A DNA stretch of 64,000 bases from Candidatus Thorarchaeota archaeon. GTDB lineage: Archaea; Asgardarchaeota; Thorarchaeia; Thorarchaeales; Thorarchaeaceae. Below the pieces are notes generated by a model that was not told the origin of the DNA, did no database searches, and saw nothing but the letters and a program-made list of their open reading frames with translations. Positions 26,004 to 35,628 of this stretch are shown in pieces (position 1 is the stretch's first letter; each line of letters starts with the position of its first letter). The position numbers and the translations under genes are program-made. The DNA lies in the NCBI GenBank assembly GCA_004524445.1, contig SDNP01000014.1, forward strand, positions 1-64,000, given 5' to 3'.

Positions 26004-27323
26004 ATGTCAGTTATCGAAGAAAAAGTGTTTAACAGGGATATTGGCGTCTTTGGACTTACAATGCTTGGTGTTGGCGCAACCATAGGTGCTGGTGTTTTCG
26101 TTTTGCTTGGTGACGCAACTGCAATAACCGGACCTTCGGTCATCATTGCGTTCATTTTCAATTTCTTCCTAGCTCTAGCAATTGCTATGCATTATGGCGA
26201 GATGGCCGCTATGTTCCCTGTTGAAGGCGGCGGGTTCTCTTTTGTTGAAGAGGCATTTGGAGGGTCTGCATACTATGTGGGTTGGCTCATCTGGATGGGA
26301 AACATGGCCTATGCGTCTTTTAGCGCTTCGGCTTTTGCCTTGTACATGACTAGTGGTACAATCATTCCAGCACTCCCGGTTGCTGTGATAACATTCCTGA
26401 TTTTCACAGCTGTGAACTTCTCAGGGATAACCAGAGTTGTTAAAGTTGAGAAGCTGGTCACCGCCCTATTGATCGGTATGCTTGTCATATTCATCTTCAG
26501 AGGGGCGATTATAACTGACGTATCAACTTATCAAAATATGTTTCCAAATGGTGTGCTGGCACTGCTGCCTGCGACAAGCCTTGTATTTCTGTGCTACATT
26601 GGATTTGAAACGATAACAACAATCTCTGCTGAGGTCAAAGAACCCAAGATTACTATTCCAAAGGCATTGATAGGGGCAGTTATCATATCTGGCATCCTTT
26701 ACACATCTTTCGCCTTCGTCTTTGCAGGAGCTGTAAGTGTTGGAGACATATCAAATCCAGAGACTGCTCTACTTCAGTTCTTCGCAACTGACATCATGAG
26801 AGAGCTGCTCCTCTTTGCGGCTGCTCTTGCAACGCTTTCGACCTTGAACATAGCGCTCATGGCAGCCTCTAGGAACGCCTATGCCCTCGCACGAGATAGC
26901 TTCTTGCCAAAGACGTTTTCCAAGGTGTCGAAGAAGGATGTGCCAATTAATGCCATCATTCTCACCGCAGTCATCTGTTTGGTTCTCATTTTGTCTGAAG
27001 GTGCTACAGCAATCGCAGAGCTCTCGAACTTCGCTTATATGCTGGTGGTTTCGATGGTGTGCCTATCAGTCTTAGCGCTTAGAAAGAGATGTGCCGACAG
27101 AGAGAGAGCCTACGCGGTTCCGCTGTTTCCCTATATCACATACTTTGGGATAATCACACCATTAATCCTCATACCATTCCTTGGCACACATGCGTTGCTC
27201 ATTGGCGCCGGATGGCTCATAATCGGGTTCCTTTTCTATAACATCTGGAGATCCCAAGCATTTCGAGAATCTTGGAATAATCATATTGGAAATATCGACC
27301 CACGACTGAGATGTGAGGAGTGA
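26004..27323 (+). CDS. APC family amino acid permease
   Basis: N-terminal GVGATIGAGVFVLLG, 11-12 TM segments, GFETITTISAEVKEPKITIPKA. Confidence 0.93.
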   Translation: MSVIEEKVFNRDIGVFGLTMLGVGATIGAGVFVLLGDATAITGPSVIIAFIFNFFLALAIAMHYGEMAAMFPVEGGGFSFVEEAFGGSAYYVGWLIWMGNMAYASFSASAFALYMTSGTIIPALPVAVITFLIFTAVNFSGITRVVKVEKLVTALLIGMLVIFIFRGAIITDVSTYQNMFPNGVLALLPATSLVFLCYIGFETITTISAEVKEPKITIPKALIGAVIISGILYTSFAFVFAGAVSVGDISNPETALLQFFATDIMRELLLFAAALATLSTLNIALMAASRNAYALARDSFLPKTFSKVSKKDVPINAIILTAVICLVLILSEGATAIAELSNFAYMLVVSMVCLSVLALRKRCADRERAYAVPLFPYITYFGIITPLILIPFLGTHALLIGAGWLIIGFLFYNIWRSQAFRESWNNHIGNIDPRLRCEE

Positions 27324-27533
27324 CAGAATTCCTGCTAACCGGATGGATATTGCTGCAATCTAAATGAGGGTGCTAGAGTTCGTTCAGAAACCAGATGAGG
27401 GGCAAGTTAGTAAGAATTGCAGGATGGCTATTCATGAGATATACAATTCCCTATTACGGAGAAGAATACGACTACACCTAGAATCTCCAAAGCCTCATAT
27501 GGATTGAGGGACCATACTCTGGTTTTCATAAGT

Positions 27534-27790
27534 TTAGCCGCGAGAGCCATTCGCCTTGAGTCCACATCTCTTTGCTTCGTCACGAACATGTACGACACGA
27601 GTTTCGTCCGTGTCTATTCCGATGGCCTCATCTGTGGGACCTATTCTACGCACTGCGGCAAGAAGTGTAGAGCCACCTCCTGATCCAATGTCAAGGACTC
27701 TTGAGCAGGCAGTTATGCCCATTAGAGAAACAAGTCTATTGGCAAGGAGGTCCCAGATTCTACTCCAAGTATGGAAATTGCTTCTTGAAT
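27534..27790 (-). pseudogene. truncated SAM-dependent methyltransferase fragment
   Basis: NFHTWSRIWDLLANRLVSLMGITACSRVLDIGSGGGSTLLAAVRRIGPTDEAIGIDTDETRVVHVRDEAKRCGLKANGSRG*: motif I then premature end. Confidence 0.6.
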
Positions 27791-27814
27791 TAGTTATCTT
27801 TTCGCCTGCCCATT

Positions 27815-29224
27815 CTAGACAACATCCTCTGTTATCTCATCCTCAGCGCGTACAATTTCTATCTTACTTTCTTTGCCCAGTTCGTTTTCCAACTCCTCTA
27901 CGCTGACTCGAGGTTCTATATCCATCCTTACTAGGACGATTAAAATCCCAATGTTTATGATGAGGGTGATGAGAAGGAGAGGTAGTCCCTGCCAATTAGT
28001 GTAAATCCACCCAGCAGGTATTGGGCCCAGAGATACAAAGGCCATAACGAGGACATTTGTCAGGCTGAAGAGTTTCCCGAGATCCTGCCGAGGCAGTGAT
28101 TTCTGAATATAGGTACCAAGAACCGACCACCAGAGTGTATCATTTATTGATTTCATGGCGGTTGCCAAGAATGCTAACGTAAACAATACGCCGAGTCCAG
28201 GATAAATCGAATCAAGGAAATATCGCCAATCAGGAGGAGTGTAATAAGGAAAGAATCGCGCAATGATGAGAAGGCTGATAGAAACAGGCATGACGGAATA
28301 GACAGCGATGGTAAGTTTCCTCCCTCCGTGCTTATCGAAGAAGCGACCGAGATAGAGTGTTAGAGGGACTGAGATTATGAGCGTGATGAGGAACATGAGA
28401 TTGATGTCGCCAAGCCCATACTGCAGAGTTTCATTGAGATAGTACGTATTGGCAAACTGGTAGAAGCTATCGCTCAACGCATCGATGCAAATCAGCCCCA
28501 CAAACACAGGGAATACCCGAATGAGAAGCTTGAGTCCTCTGATGTTTTCTTTCAAAAAGTGACGTATGATACCTTCGTCAGAATGCTCCCGCCTTGGTTG
28601 AGGAATGGATTCGAGGGCAAATGCCCGAATACCTGCGGCAATGAAGTAAAGAATGGCGGCTAGGAGAAGCAAGAGACGCATTACATAGACAAATCCCAGG
28701 CCTGCACCAAGAAGGATGCTGATCATATACAAGGGGAGTAGGCCTAGTGATGTGCCCAGTTGAAAGAGGCTCTGTGCCACTCCACCGAATCTTCGATCCA
28801 CTTGCTGCATCTGATATGCAATGCCCGCTGTACCGGTGAATGATGCAAGCCCCATAATCAAAAGCCCTATAGCAACAAGTGCGATACCATCGGCAAATAC
28901 CAGGGTGAAGTAGCCTAGTGCACTAGCAACCATTGTGAAGACGGAAAGCTTTCTTCTATCATAGTTGTCTGTCAGATACCCGGACACGAAGTTTCCTAGC
29001 AGCCTCACAGCAAGCATGGCTGAAAATAGAACCCCAATCGCAATATACGAGATTCCAATATCTCTAAAGAAGAGATTGAAGTACTGATACAGGACATTTA
29101 GTGCACTGTATATCCAGACGGTTAGGAGGTACAGAGTCCAGTTTTTGTTTCTTGTGACCATCCAAACAGACTGAAACCAGCTGAGTTCTGATGCATGGGT
29201 ATCTTGGGTCATCTCTTGAGGCAC
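27815..29224 (-). CDS. MFS transporter
   Basis: 12-TM pattern, GNFVSGYLTDNYDRRKL motif A. Confidence 0.88.
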   Translation of the reverse strand: MPQEMTQDTHASELSWFQSVWMVTRNKNWTLYLLTVWIYSALNVLYQYFNLFFRDIGISYIAIGVLFSAMLAVRLLGNFVSGYLTDNYDRRKLSVFTMVASALGYFTLVFADGIALVAIGLLIMGLASFTGTAGIAYQMQQVDRRFGGVAQSLFQLGTSLGLLPLYMISILLGAGLGFVYVMRLLLLLAAILYFIAAGIRAFALESIPQPRREHSDEGIIRHFLKENIRGLKLLIRVFPVFVGLICIDALSDSFYQFANTYYLNETLQYGLGDINLMFLITLIISVPLTLYLGRFFDKHGGRKLTIAVYSVMPVSISLLIIARFFPYYTPPDWRYFLDSIYPGLGVLFTLAFLATAMKSINDTLWWSVLGTYIQKSLPRQDLGKLFSLTNVLVMAFVSLGPIPAGWIYTNWQGLPLLLITLIINIGILIVLVRMDIEPRVSVEELENELGKESKIEIVRAEDEITEDVV

Positions 29225-29352
29225 ATCTACACACTCGTGGCTAATACTTCAACATTCTATGAATTTGGGTAGAATTGGTTCACCAATTGAATCATATAAC
29301 TGCAATTAAATGCGCCAATGTTTGTTTATAGAAAAGGTTGAGCGCGCGCAAG

Positions 29353-29808
29353 TCAGAATTCTCTGCGTTCAGCTCGCATATGGTGCCCACAATAAGGGCA
29401 TTCGAAAGTCAATGGACCGACCCAATTCAATTGCTCGTAACTGAGTTCTGAATCACAGTGTCGACATTTCTCCGGGATGTCAATTGTGGGGACAGGTCTG
29501 TAGCCCGATGTTCGAGTAGATGTATACTCATCAAAAGATGAATCGGCGACTGAAGTGATCCGAATATCTTCGGGTGTGGATCCATCATCCTTTACATACC
29601 CCCAGATTGAGCCAAAGATGCAGACTATACCGAGTGCGCCAAAGGCGAACGGAATCCAACTGAAAAGATAGGGACTAGGTCCAAAGTCAGTGGGCCATGT
29701 GGCCGCGAAATCAAGCATGAACATTCCCATTGTAAATGCCATTCCCGTCCAGATAAGACCAAAAATCACGGTTGCGATAGTTCCACCTTTACTTCCCTTT
29801 TGTGGCAT
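29353..29808 (-). CDS. two-TM membrane protein with C-terminal zinc ribbon
   Basis: Two hydrophobic segments then CRHCDSELSYEQLNWVGPLTFECPYCGHHM. Confidence 0.65.
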   Translation of the reverse strand: MPQKGSKGGTIATVIFGLIWTGMAFTMGMFMLDFAATWPTDFGPSPYLFSWIPFAFGALGIVCIFGSIWGYVKDDGSTPEDIRITSVADSSFDEYTSTRTSGYRPVPTIDIPEKCRHCDSELSYEQLNWVGPLTFECPYCGHHMRAERREF

Positions 29809-29916
29809 GGCACAAACTCCTCAGGTTTCCTGAGTCGAGAAATGGTTTTATGACTTATAGGTGATTCCCTCTAATTTGGCGCTTGTTCGATTGAGCCGTA
29901 ATACAGAGCACCATGG

Positions 29917-30276
29917 TTGATTTGGGCGCCATATGTTTCGAACATCGAGTCAACCATTTTCGGATTATTCACTGAAGACAACCTTGTGGAGATTGACAGG
30001 ATAGCGAGAAGAATCAGAAAACAAGATTTCATTAGAGGCGTAAAGGTCATGATAGCTACACATCACAAGTATTTCACGTCAAAGAGGATTCTCTGGTTAG
30101 TTGACAGAATTCGCGAAACGGGTTATGATGTTCCAGACAGATGGAAATCATTGGGAAATAAGCCAGCTGTAAGAATCAATGAGCGTCGTTCTTTTGCTCC
30201 AAGATTTTGTTTGAGAGAGTCCTGTATGGAAAAAATGTCCAGAGGCAGGAATCCTAGGATACTCATGAGCCACTGA
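29917..30276 (+). CDS. hypothetical protein
   Basis: 119-aa ORF with no recognised motif; overlaps the 3' end of the convergent gene. Confidence 0.4.
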   Translation: MIWAPYVSNIESTIFGLFTEDNLVEIDRIARRIRKQDFIRGVKVMIATHHKYFTSKRILWLVDRIRETGYDVPDRWKSLGNKPAVRINERRSFAPRFCLRESCMEKMSRGRNPRILMSH

Positions 30277-31966
30277 AGTCAATCGATTCTCTTAACCAAT
30301 CAGGAATTTCAAACTCCATAACATTCTCTAATTCTATAATGTTTGAGAGAGGCGAATTTATTTTGATTCTTGCTGCGCGTTTCGAGCCCATACCAGGGAT
30401 TGATTCTAACTGTGACAGGGACGCGTTATTGATTTGAAACGGATGTGGTACAACACTCACAGAGCGAGGGCCATGGTCAACCACCATGACGTCTATACGA
30501 TCCAGAGGCTTGATTCCATTGCTCATGTGACAGAGAAGAGGATATGTTCCAAGTGGCCTGTAGAGTAAGGATTTGCCTTGATATTTATCTAGGTAAACTG
30601 ACTCTATCACCGTACCGCGGGGAGCCACCTTTTCGAGTATCTTAATATCAACAAGGTTTCGAACCTGTTTCTTATGTCTGAAGAATTGATTTCTCTTGAC
30701 TCTTCCTTTGGTTGCATCACTAGCTCTAGTATCCTCAAAACCAATCATTTGCCTGATGTTTATTCTTCGGACAAGAAGATTCTCTTCAAGAATATCTAGG
30801 AGAAATTCTAAGTTGTGTTCTAGAGTTTGTGCACTTTCACCAGGCAGACCGTAAACTAGATTGATGCCAGGAAGCAAATGGGGTAGTGAACGACCCTCCC
30901 TCTTGGAGCCCACTTCATTAAGTAGCCTTATTGCATCAAGAACCTGGTCTGGTGTTGCTTTGAGATTATTCTTCCTGATAACAACAGGATCAAGCGACTC
31001 GACACCAAAGGCAGCCACATCTCCAACCGTATGATACTTCATTATCTCCTTGGCGACTAATCTGCTCTCGGTGGGGTGCCGAGCTAGTGTTCCTGGATTC
31101 ACGTTATCGATATGAAGAGTTTCAATCTCCGGGGCAACCTCACGAATCTTGGAGAACAAGACAGCCACCGCCGATGGGTTGGGAGTGGGAAATTCCTCTT
31201 CGCCCATTTCAGGAGATCCATAAACAAATAGGTCAGCTTGCTTCCCGATACGGAAAGCTCTTACTCCTTGAGCATATAGAGCCTCAATTTCTCTCACAAT
31301 CTGCTCAGCCGGCCTTTGATTCGGTTCACCGTATAATGGTTCTGTACAGAAACTACACCCACCTGTGAGATAGCGGGGACATCCTCGATACGTTTCGATT
31401 TCACATATTATATGACCACGCTCAAATCCGGGTGCCTGTTTCACGACCTGCGCCCCTCTCAATATCAACTCCCCAGTATTAGCGATGGCGTCTTTCATTG
31501 TGAAGTCCGTGTCCGAAAACCTCCATCCAGAACGTGCAAGGGTGGCAATAACAAGCCCTGTATCGCCTTTCACGAGATAGTCAAAAGGAGGTGATAATTC
31601 CGCAGGACTGACTGCAACGCGCCCTCCTTCGATACCACACCCATATTTTGCCCAAGGTCCAGCCAGCAACTTAGGTATGCCTGCCAGCACTTGGTGAGAG
31701 AAAAGTTCCTTCGTTTCTCGAACAGAGATTGGAGTACCGCCAATATACTTGCCCGGTACCACCATGCCTGCAACCAGAATCAGCATATCTGAGTTAGACC
31801 ACAGTTCTATTGCATCTGCAAAGCTCTCTCGTACAGCGTCAATAGTCTGGTAGATTATATTGGTCTTCGGCGAGTGCTGCCAGATGGCTCCTGCAATGTA
31901 TCGTGGGTAGGTACTGAGATAGGGGGGTACCCCCAGACATGTTGGTTCATCCACATATCCATCCAC
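30263..31966 (-). CDS. radical SAM protein with C-terminal helix-hairpin-helix (COG1031-like)
   Basis: ETYRGCPRYLTGGCSFCTEP Fe-S motif; LVYGLPGES; HhH SQLESIPGMGSKRAARI. Confidence 0.88.
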   Translation of the reverse strand: MDGYVDEPTCLGVPPYLSTYPRYIAGAIWQHSPKTNIIYQTIDAVRESFADAIELWSNSDMLILVAGMVVPGKYIGGTPISVRETKELFSHQVLAGIPKLLAGPWAKYGCGIEGGRVAVSPAELSPPFDYLVKGDTGLVIATLARSGWRFSDTDFTMKDAIANTGELILRGAQVVKQAPGFERGHIICEIETYRGCPRYLTGGCSFCTEPLYGEPNQRPAEQIVREIEALYAQGVRAFRIGKQADLFVYGSPEMGEEEFPTPNPSAVAVLFSKIREVAPEIETLHIDNVNPGTLARHPTESRLVAKEIMKYHTVGDVAAFGVESLDPVVIRKNNLKATPDQVLDAIRLLNEVGSKREGRSLPHLLPGINLVYGLPGESAQTLEHNLEFLLDILEENLLVRRINIRQMIGFEDTRASDATKGRVKRNQFFRHKKQVRNLVDIKILEKVAPRGTVIESVYLDKYQGKSLLYRPLGTYPLLCHMSNGIKPLDRIDVMVVDHGPRSVSVVPHPFQINNASLSQLESIPGMGSKRAARIKINSPLSNIIELENVMEFEIPDWLRESIDFSGS

Positions 31967-31984
31967 GATTACAACTCTTTGCAG

Positions 31985-32977
31985 CTAAGTCCACTCCCTA
32001 AAGGTATCGTAACCCAAAAATCCAATCTCGTGGCTTCTGTCGCCATCGTTCCATTCCACAGGACCTTCAGGGGTTATTTTCCCGATAGCATGTAATGGTA
32101 TGTTCAGTTTTCTAGCGTTGGTTCTAGCAGTCTCCCATTTGCCGGATGGAACCGTTAGAACTACGATAAACTCCTCACCACCGCCCATTATCAGCTCAAT
32201 TATATCTAGGTCGTTTTCCTCGGCAACTTCCGTTATGCCAGAGGCAATTGGCAGGTTGTCTATCACAATGCCCTTCCCGTTGAGTTCTGCCATTGTGTTC
32301 AGTGTTATCCCAAGACCATCACTACTATCCATAGCTGATGTGACCGCCCCTTTCTCAGCAAGCGCTTTGACTATTCCAAATGGAATCGATGGTTTGTATA
32401 CTGCTTGAAGTGCTCTTCTTTGAAGGGCATCGGGAACATCGAGCCCTTCAAGTAGAATCTTGAAGCCTATTGATGTCAAGCCGAACTTGCCGGTCACAGC
32501 GACTATGTTGCCTGTAGTCGCTCCCCGACGTGTAATAATATCATCTGGGCTTGCAAAACCAAAAGCGACACCCGTTAGAATGACACTATTGGTTGCTCCC
32601 AAATCACCTCCCAAGAATGGGATTTTGTGCTTTAGACCGTATTGAGAGAACCCACGAATAATTTCTGAAGCGTCCTCTGTCTGATAGTCTTCAGGAACAC
32701 ACATGGATAGCAGTGTTGACTGTGGTTGGACACCCTTCGCAACTAAATCGCTTAAGGTCATTACTGCTGTCTTCCGACCCACTTGAGCTGGAGTCATATT
32801 AGGAAGCCAATCGGTATCACCGACGAAGGTGTCCACATTCAGAACCAGATTCTTTCCTTCATGTATAGGAAAGTCTGAGGCATCATCATCAAATCCCAGT
32901 TTCGTTCCAGGGACCTGATTTATCATATGACTGATACTCTTGAGAAAAGGACGTTCTCCAAGCTCTTTAGTCTTCAT
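31985..32977 (-). CDS. thiL: thiamine-monophosphate kinase
   Basis: DDASDFPIHEGKNLVLNVDTFVGDTDWLPNMTPAQVGRKTAVMTLSDLVAKG; AMDSSDGLGITL. Confidence 0.92.
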   Translation of the reverse strand: MKTKELGERPFLKSISHMINQVPGTKLGFDDDASDFPIHEGKNLVLNVDTFVGDTDWLPNMTPAQVGRKTAVMTLSDLVAKGVQPQSTLLSMCVPEDYQTEDASEIIRGFSQYGLKHKIPFLGGDLGATNSVILTGVAFGFASPDDIITRRGATTGNIVAVTGKFGLTSIGFKILLEGLDVPDALQRRALQAVYKPSIPFGIVKALAEKGAVTSAMDSSDGLGITLNTMAELNGKGIVIDNLPIASGITEVAEENDLDIIELIMGGGEEFIVVLTVPSGKWETARTNARKLNIPLHAIGKITPEGPVEWNDGDRSHEIGFLGYDTFREWT

Positions 32978-33092
32978 TCTACGGCCTCTCTACTTGTTGA
33001 ATTTCCAACTCTGTTAAGTGTTTATTCAAACACGAAATACTAACCGCACGTATATGTTTATTAGAGAAATCTGAGGCATCAGCCCTAGTTTT

Positions 33093-33195
33093 GCCTCGGT
33101 GGCTAAGTGGCTAAGGCGTCTGCCTCGTAAGCAGAAAAACACGGGTTGCTTGCCAGCCCATGGTCGAATCGCGGGTTCAAATCCCGCCCGGGGCT
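33093..33195 (+). tRNA. tRNA-Thr(CGU) with ~30-nt intron in the variable loop; CCA encoded (33196-33198)
   Basis: Acceptor GCCTCGG/CCGGGGC; anticodon stem TCTGC-CTCGTAA-GCAGA; 35-nt variable region containing hairpin GGGTTG-CTTGC-CAGCCC; T-arm GCGGG-TTCAAAT-CCCGC. Confidence 0.87.
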
Positions 33196-33557
33196 CCATT
33201 CTCAATTACAATCCGTTGATTGACTGTATTTTATTGTGCAGATTCCCAAGAGATTATATGAGTACTTTGGTAAATGGAATATCCGAGAGGTGAGAGTTAA
33301 TGAGTGAAAAACAGTCTAAGAAAGAAAAAGAGCAGAGAAAACGAAAACTGCCACCATTTGAATGGTTCGTCGCCGCAACAAGATAACAGTTCTGTGGCAA
33401 TGACAGCCATCTTGTGGCAGACGGGTGTATTCCCGACTCTGCTTCTATAGTATAATGCTTGTTTAAAATTCGTGCTACTTTTGATTATCACTGCTGTCCC
33501 GAAAAGGTAAAAAGAGTCACTTGTTCCGCTACCCCTGCGACCCAATAGCTTGCAAAT

Positions 33558-33674
33558 GCGGAGGTTGCCAAGCCAGGCCAAAGGCGCTAGGTTGAGGGCC
33601 TAGTCCTGTAGGGGTTCGCGAGACTCCGAGGACGTCACAGACTCGGGGCGTGAATTCAAATCTCGCCCTCCGCA
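33558..33674 (+). tRNA. tRNA-Leu(GAG), type II, with ~30-nt intron at the T-stem/T-loop border; CCA encoded (33675-33677)
   Basis: Acceptor GCGGAGG/CCTCCGC; CTAGG-TTGAGGG-CCTAG; variable arm TCCTGTAGGGGTTC; T-arm GCGAG-[intron]-TTCAAAT-CTCGC; intron hairpin CTCCGAG/CTCGGGG. Confidence 0.85.
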
Positions 33675-33768
33675 CCATCTCTTGTTATATTATTGCTTTA
33701 CTGGTACAACGCTTACCTGGACATAATAGATTATTATGTAGTATGTCAGAGATTGATTGTATTAGTTA

Positions 33769-34281
33769 ATGGATGCGATAACCCTGCGAGTGTTTGCCGT
33801 TTCCGGATTTTCTGGCACTGGGAAGACATCGTTGATTGAGGACCTGATTAAGGAGCTTAAGTCGCGAGGTTACTCAGTTTCGGTGGTAAAAAGTTCGAGA
33901 GAGGACATTGAACCTCCAAAGGGTACAGATACATATCGACACCTCACAGCATCAGCGAGTCCCGTTGTCCTTCTCGGACCAAATACCACAACTATCAGAT
34001 ATCAGCACAGATTGAATTCAGGGGCGATATTCTCGCAAGTTGATGCAGACATAGTTTTGCTAGAAGGCTTCAAATCAGCTCTTATTCCGCGCGTGTTCTG
34101 CGTGGGCAAACGCGGCCTCAATGAAGACACTATCCCAGAACAAACACATGCCATAGTAACTTGGAATAGGACAGATATGAAAAAACATAGTGAAATTCCA
34201 ATCCTCTATACAAGAGAGACTGACAGGATCGCGGATTTAATCCTACAGAATGCGGTCCAACCGAATCAAGTAGATTTCTAA
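33769..34281 (+). CDS. mobB: molybdopterin-guanine dinucleotide biosynthesis protein MobB
   Basis: P-loop GFSGTGKTSLIEDLIKELKSRGYSVSVVKSS; DTYRHLTASASPVVLLG; LLEGFK. Confidence 0.88.
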   Translation: MDAITLRVFAVSGFSGTGKTSLIEDLIKELKSRGYSVSVVKSSREDIEPPKGTDTYRHLTASASPVVLLGPNTTTIRYQHRLNSGAIFSQVDADIVLLEGFKSALIPRVFCVGKRGLNEDTIPEQTHAIVTWNRTDMKKHSEIPILYTRETDRIADLILQNAVQPNQVDF

Positions 34282-34310
34282 TGTGTTCTGGGAAATACTA
34301 AGGGTGGGTC

Positions 34311-34460
34311 GAATTGGGAGATAGGTTGACTAGAAGGTGGACCCGCCCAAAGACGGGAGGGAGGCAGGTTTAAGGCAAGAGGGGCGGGTCCGTTTTGTGG
34401 AAGCCTTGTGGGAGGCGTGAGTCAGGACATTGGCATCCACGGTTGTTTTTGTTCAATCAT
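34311..34460 (+). ncRNA. candidate structured intergenic RNA / 5' leader
   Basis: 10-bp perfect stem GGACCCGCCC/GGGCGGGTCC (34339-34348/34382-34391); competing upstream partner GGGTGGGTC (34312-34320); GC-rich island in a 350-nt gap. Confidence 0.4.
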
Positions 34461-34635
34461 TATTTGGTACTGACCGTCCCATTTAAGAAGCACATACAAA
34501 GAGTTGCTGTTTTCACTGATACTTTTCAGGCAAATTACCATCCGTGTTGGTTGAATATATATCCGAAATAGAAGAATAACAAGATATTAAGGCAATATGT
34601 AGGGCCTTGAAATCACAAGAGCAGGATGATTTGTT

Positions 34636-35628
34636 ATGTTAACCGCCAAAATCGGAATAATTGGGATTGGCAACATGGGCCGGATTCATGCGCGAATACT
34701 GAGTAGTCTTGATTCTCTTGCAGGTGTAACGGATATAGACTTTGAAAATGCAAAGACAGTCGCAGAGAATTACGATGTGATGGCATACGAGGATTATAAT
34801 CACATGCTTGATGAGCTAGCGCTTGACGGGGTGATAGTTTCCACCCCTACTTCAACTCATGCAGACATAGCTACTGAAGTTGTGAACAATCATAACCTGA
34901 AGGGGATAATGATTGAGAAACCCTTGGCTAGTACTCTTATCGAAGGAGAGCAATTAATGAAATCCATCAGGAAGAAGGGGATGGGAGGAGTTGTTTGCCA
35001 TTCTGAAATATACAATCCAGTTGTTGATCGTGCCTTGGCAATGATTGGAGAAGGCGCCATTGGAGAAACCAAAGTGGCAATTCACGATCGTCGAGGATTT
35101 GTGCACCCGTCAAGGATTCCATCGCTAGGCGACGTATTCGAGGACTTGGGAGTACATGATTTCGATATTATGGCAAGGATGAACACGGGTCCTGCAAAAG
35201 TCTATGCACAAGGCAATCTAAGCGAGGGGGTATACAATTCAGGAACGGTCCTAGTGAAATTCAAGGATGGCGTACAGCATTCATTTCATCTCTCTAGAGA
35301 ATACGCGGGCAGAAGCCGATCTATGGATGTTTCTGGAACGAAGGGAGCATTGGTGTTAGATTTATTGGGCCAAATAATCAAGGTGAAGGACTTGGATCAA
35401 GAACCTTCGGCAGGCGATAGAACAATAAGATTGCCAGAGCGCGGTGCCACCATCAAGGTGTATGGAGAGCCAATTCTTGAAGCAATCAAAGATTTCATTC
35501 GTGTCATAAAGACAGGTTCGGAACCGATTGTAGGTTTAGAAGATGGGATTAATGCCCTTAGAGTAGTTGAGGCGGCACGAGAAAGTGCTAAGACTGGCGA
35601 TGTGATTGACCTCAAGATACACGGCTAG
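34636..35628 (+). CDS. Gfo/Idh/MocA family oxidoreductase
   Basis: GIGNMGRIHARIL Rossmann motif, VSTPTSTHADIA, EKPLAST. Confidence 0.93.
   Translation: MLTAKIGIIGIGNMGRIHARILSSLDSLAGVTDIDFENAKTVAENYDVMAYEDYNHMLDELALDGVIVSTPTSTHADIATEVVNNHNLKGIMIEKPLASTLIEGEQLMKSIRKKGMGGVVCHSEIYNPVVDRALAMIGEGAIGETKVAIHDRRGFVHPSRIPSLGDVFEDLGVHDFDIMARMNTGPAKVYAQGNLSEGVYNSGTVLVKFKDGVQHSFHLSREYAGRSRSMDVSGTKGALVLDLLGQIIKVKDLDQEPSAGDRTIRLPERGATIKVYGEPILEAIKDFIRVIKTGSEPIVGLEDGINALRVVEAARESAKTGDVIDLKIHG

Noticed and set aside
33099-33293. Plus-strand ORF MAKWLRRLPRKQKNTGCLPAHGRIAGSNPARGSI...
   Set aside because: Translation through tRNA-Thr and its intron; not a protein gene.
33297-33581. Minus-strand 94-aa ORF
   Set aside because: Overlaps the tRNA-Leu 5' end antisense; no protein-like signal.
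34311-34460. Identification of the 34.3-kb structured region as RNase P RNA or SRP RNA
   Set aside because: No recognised conserved signatures of either (for example the GAGGAAAGUC/ACAGAA elements or the SRP helix 8 GGAAG/GCAGC motif); left as unassigned RNA candidate.
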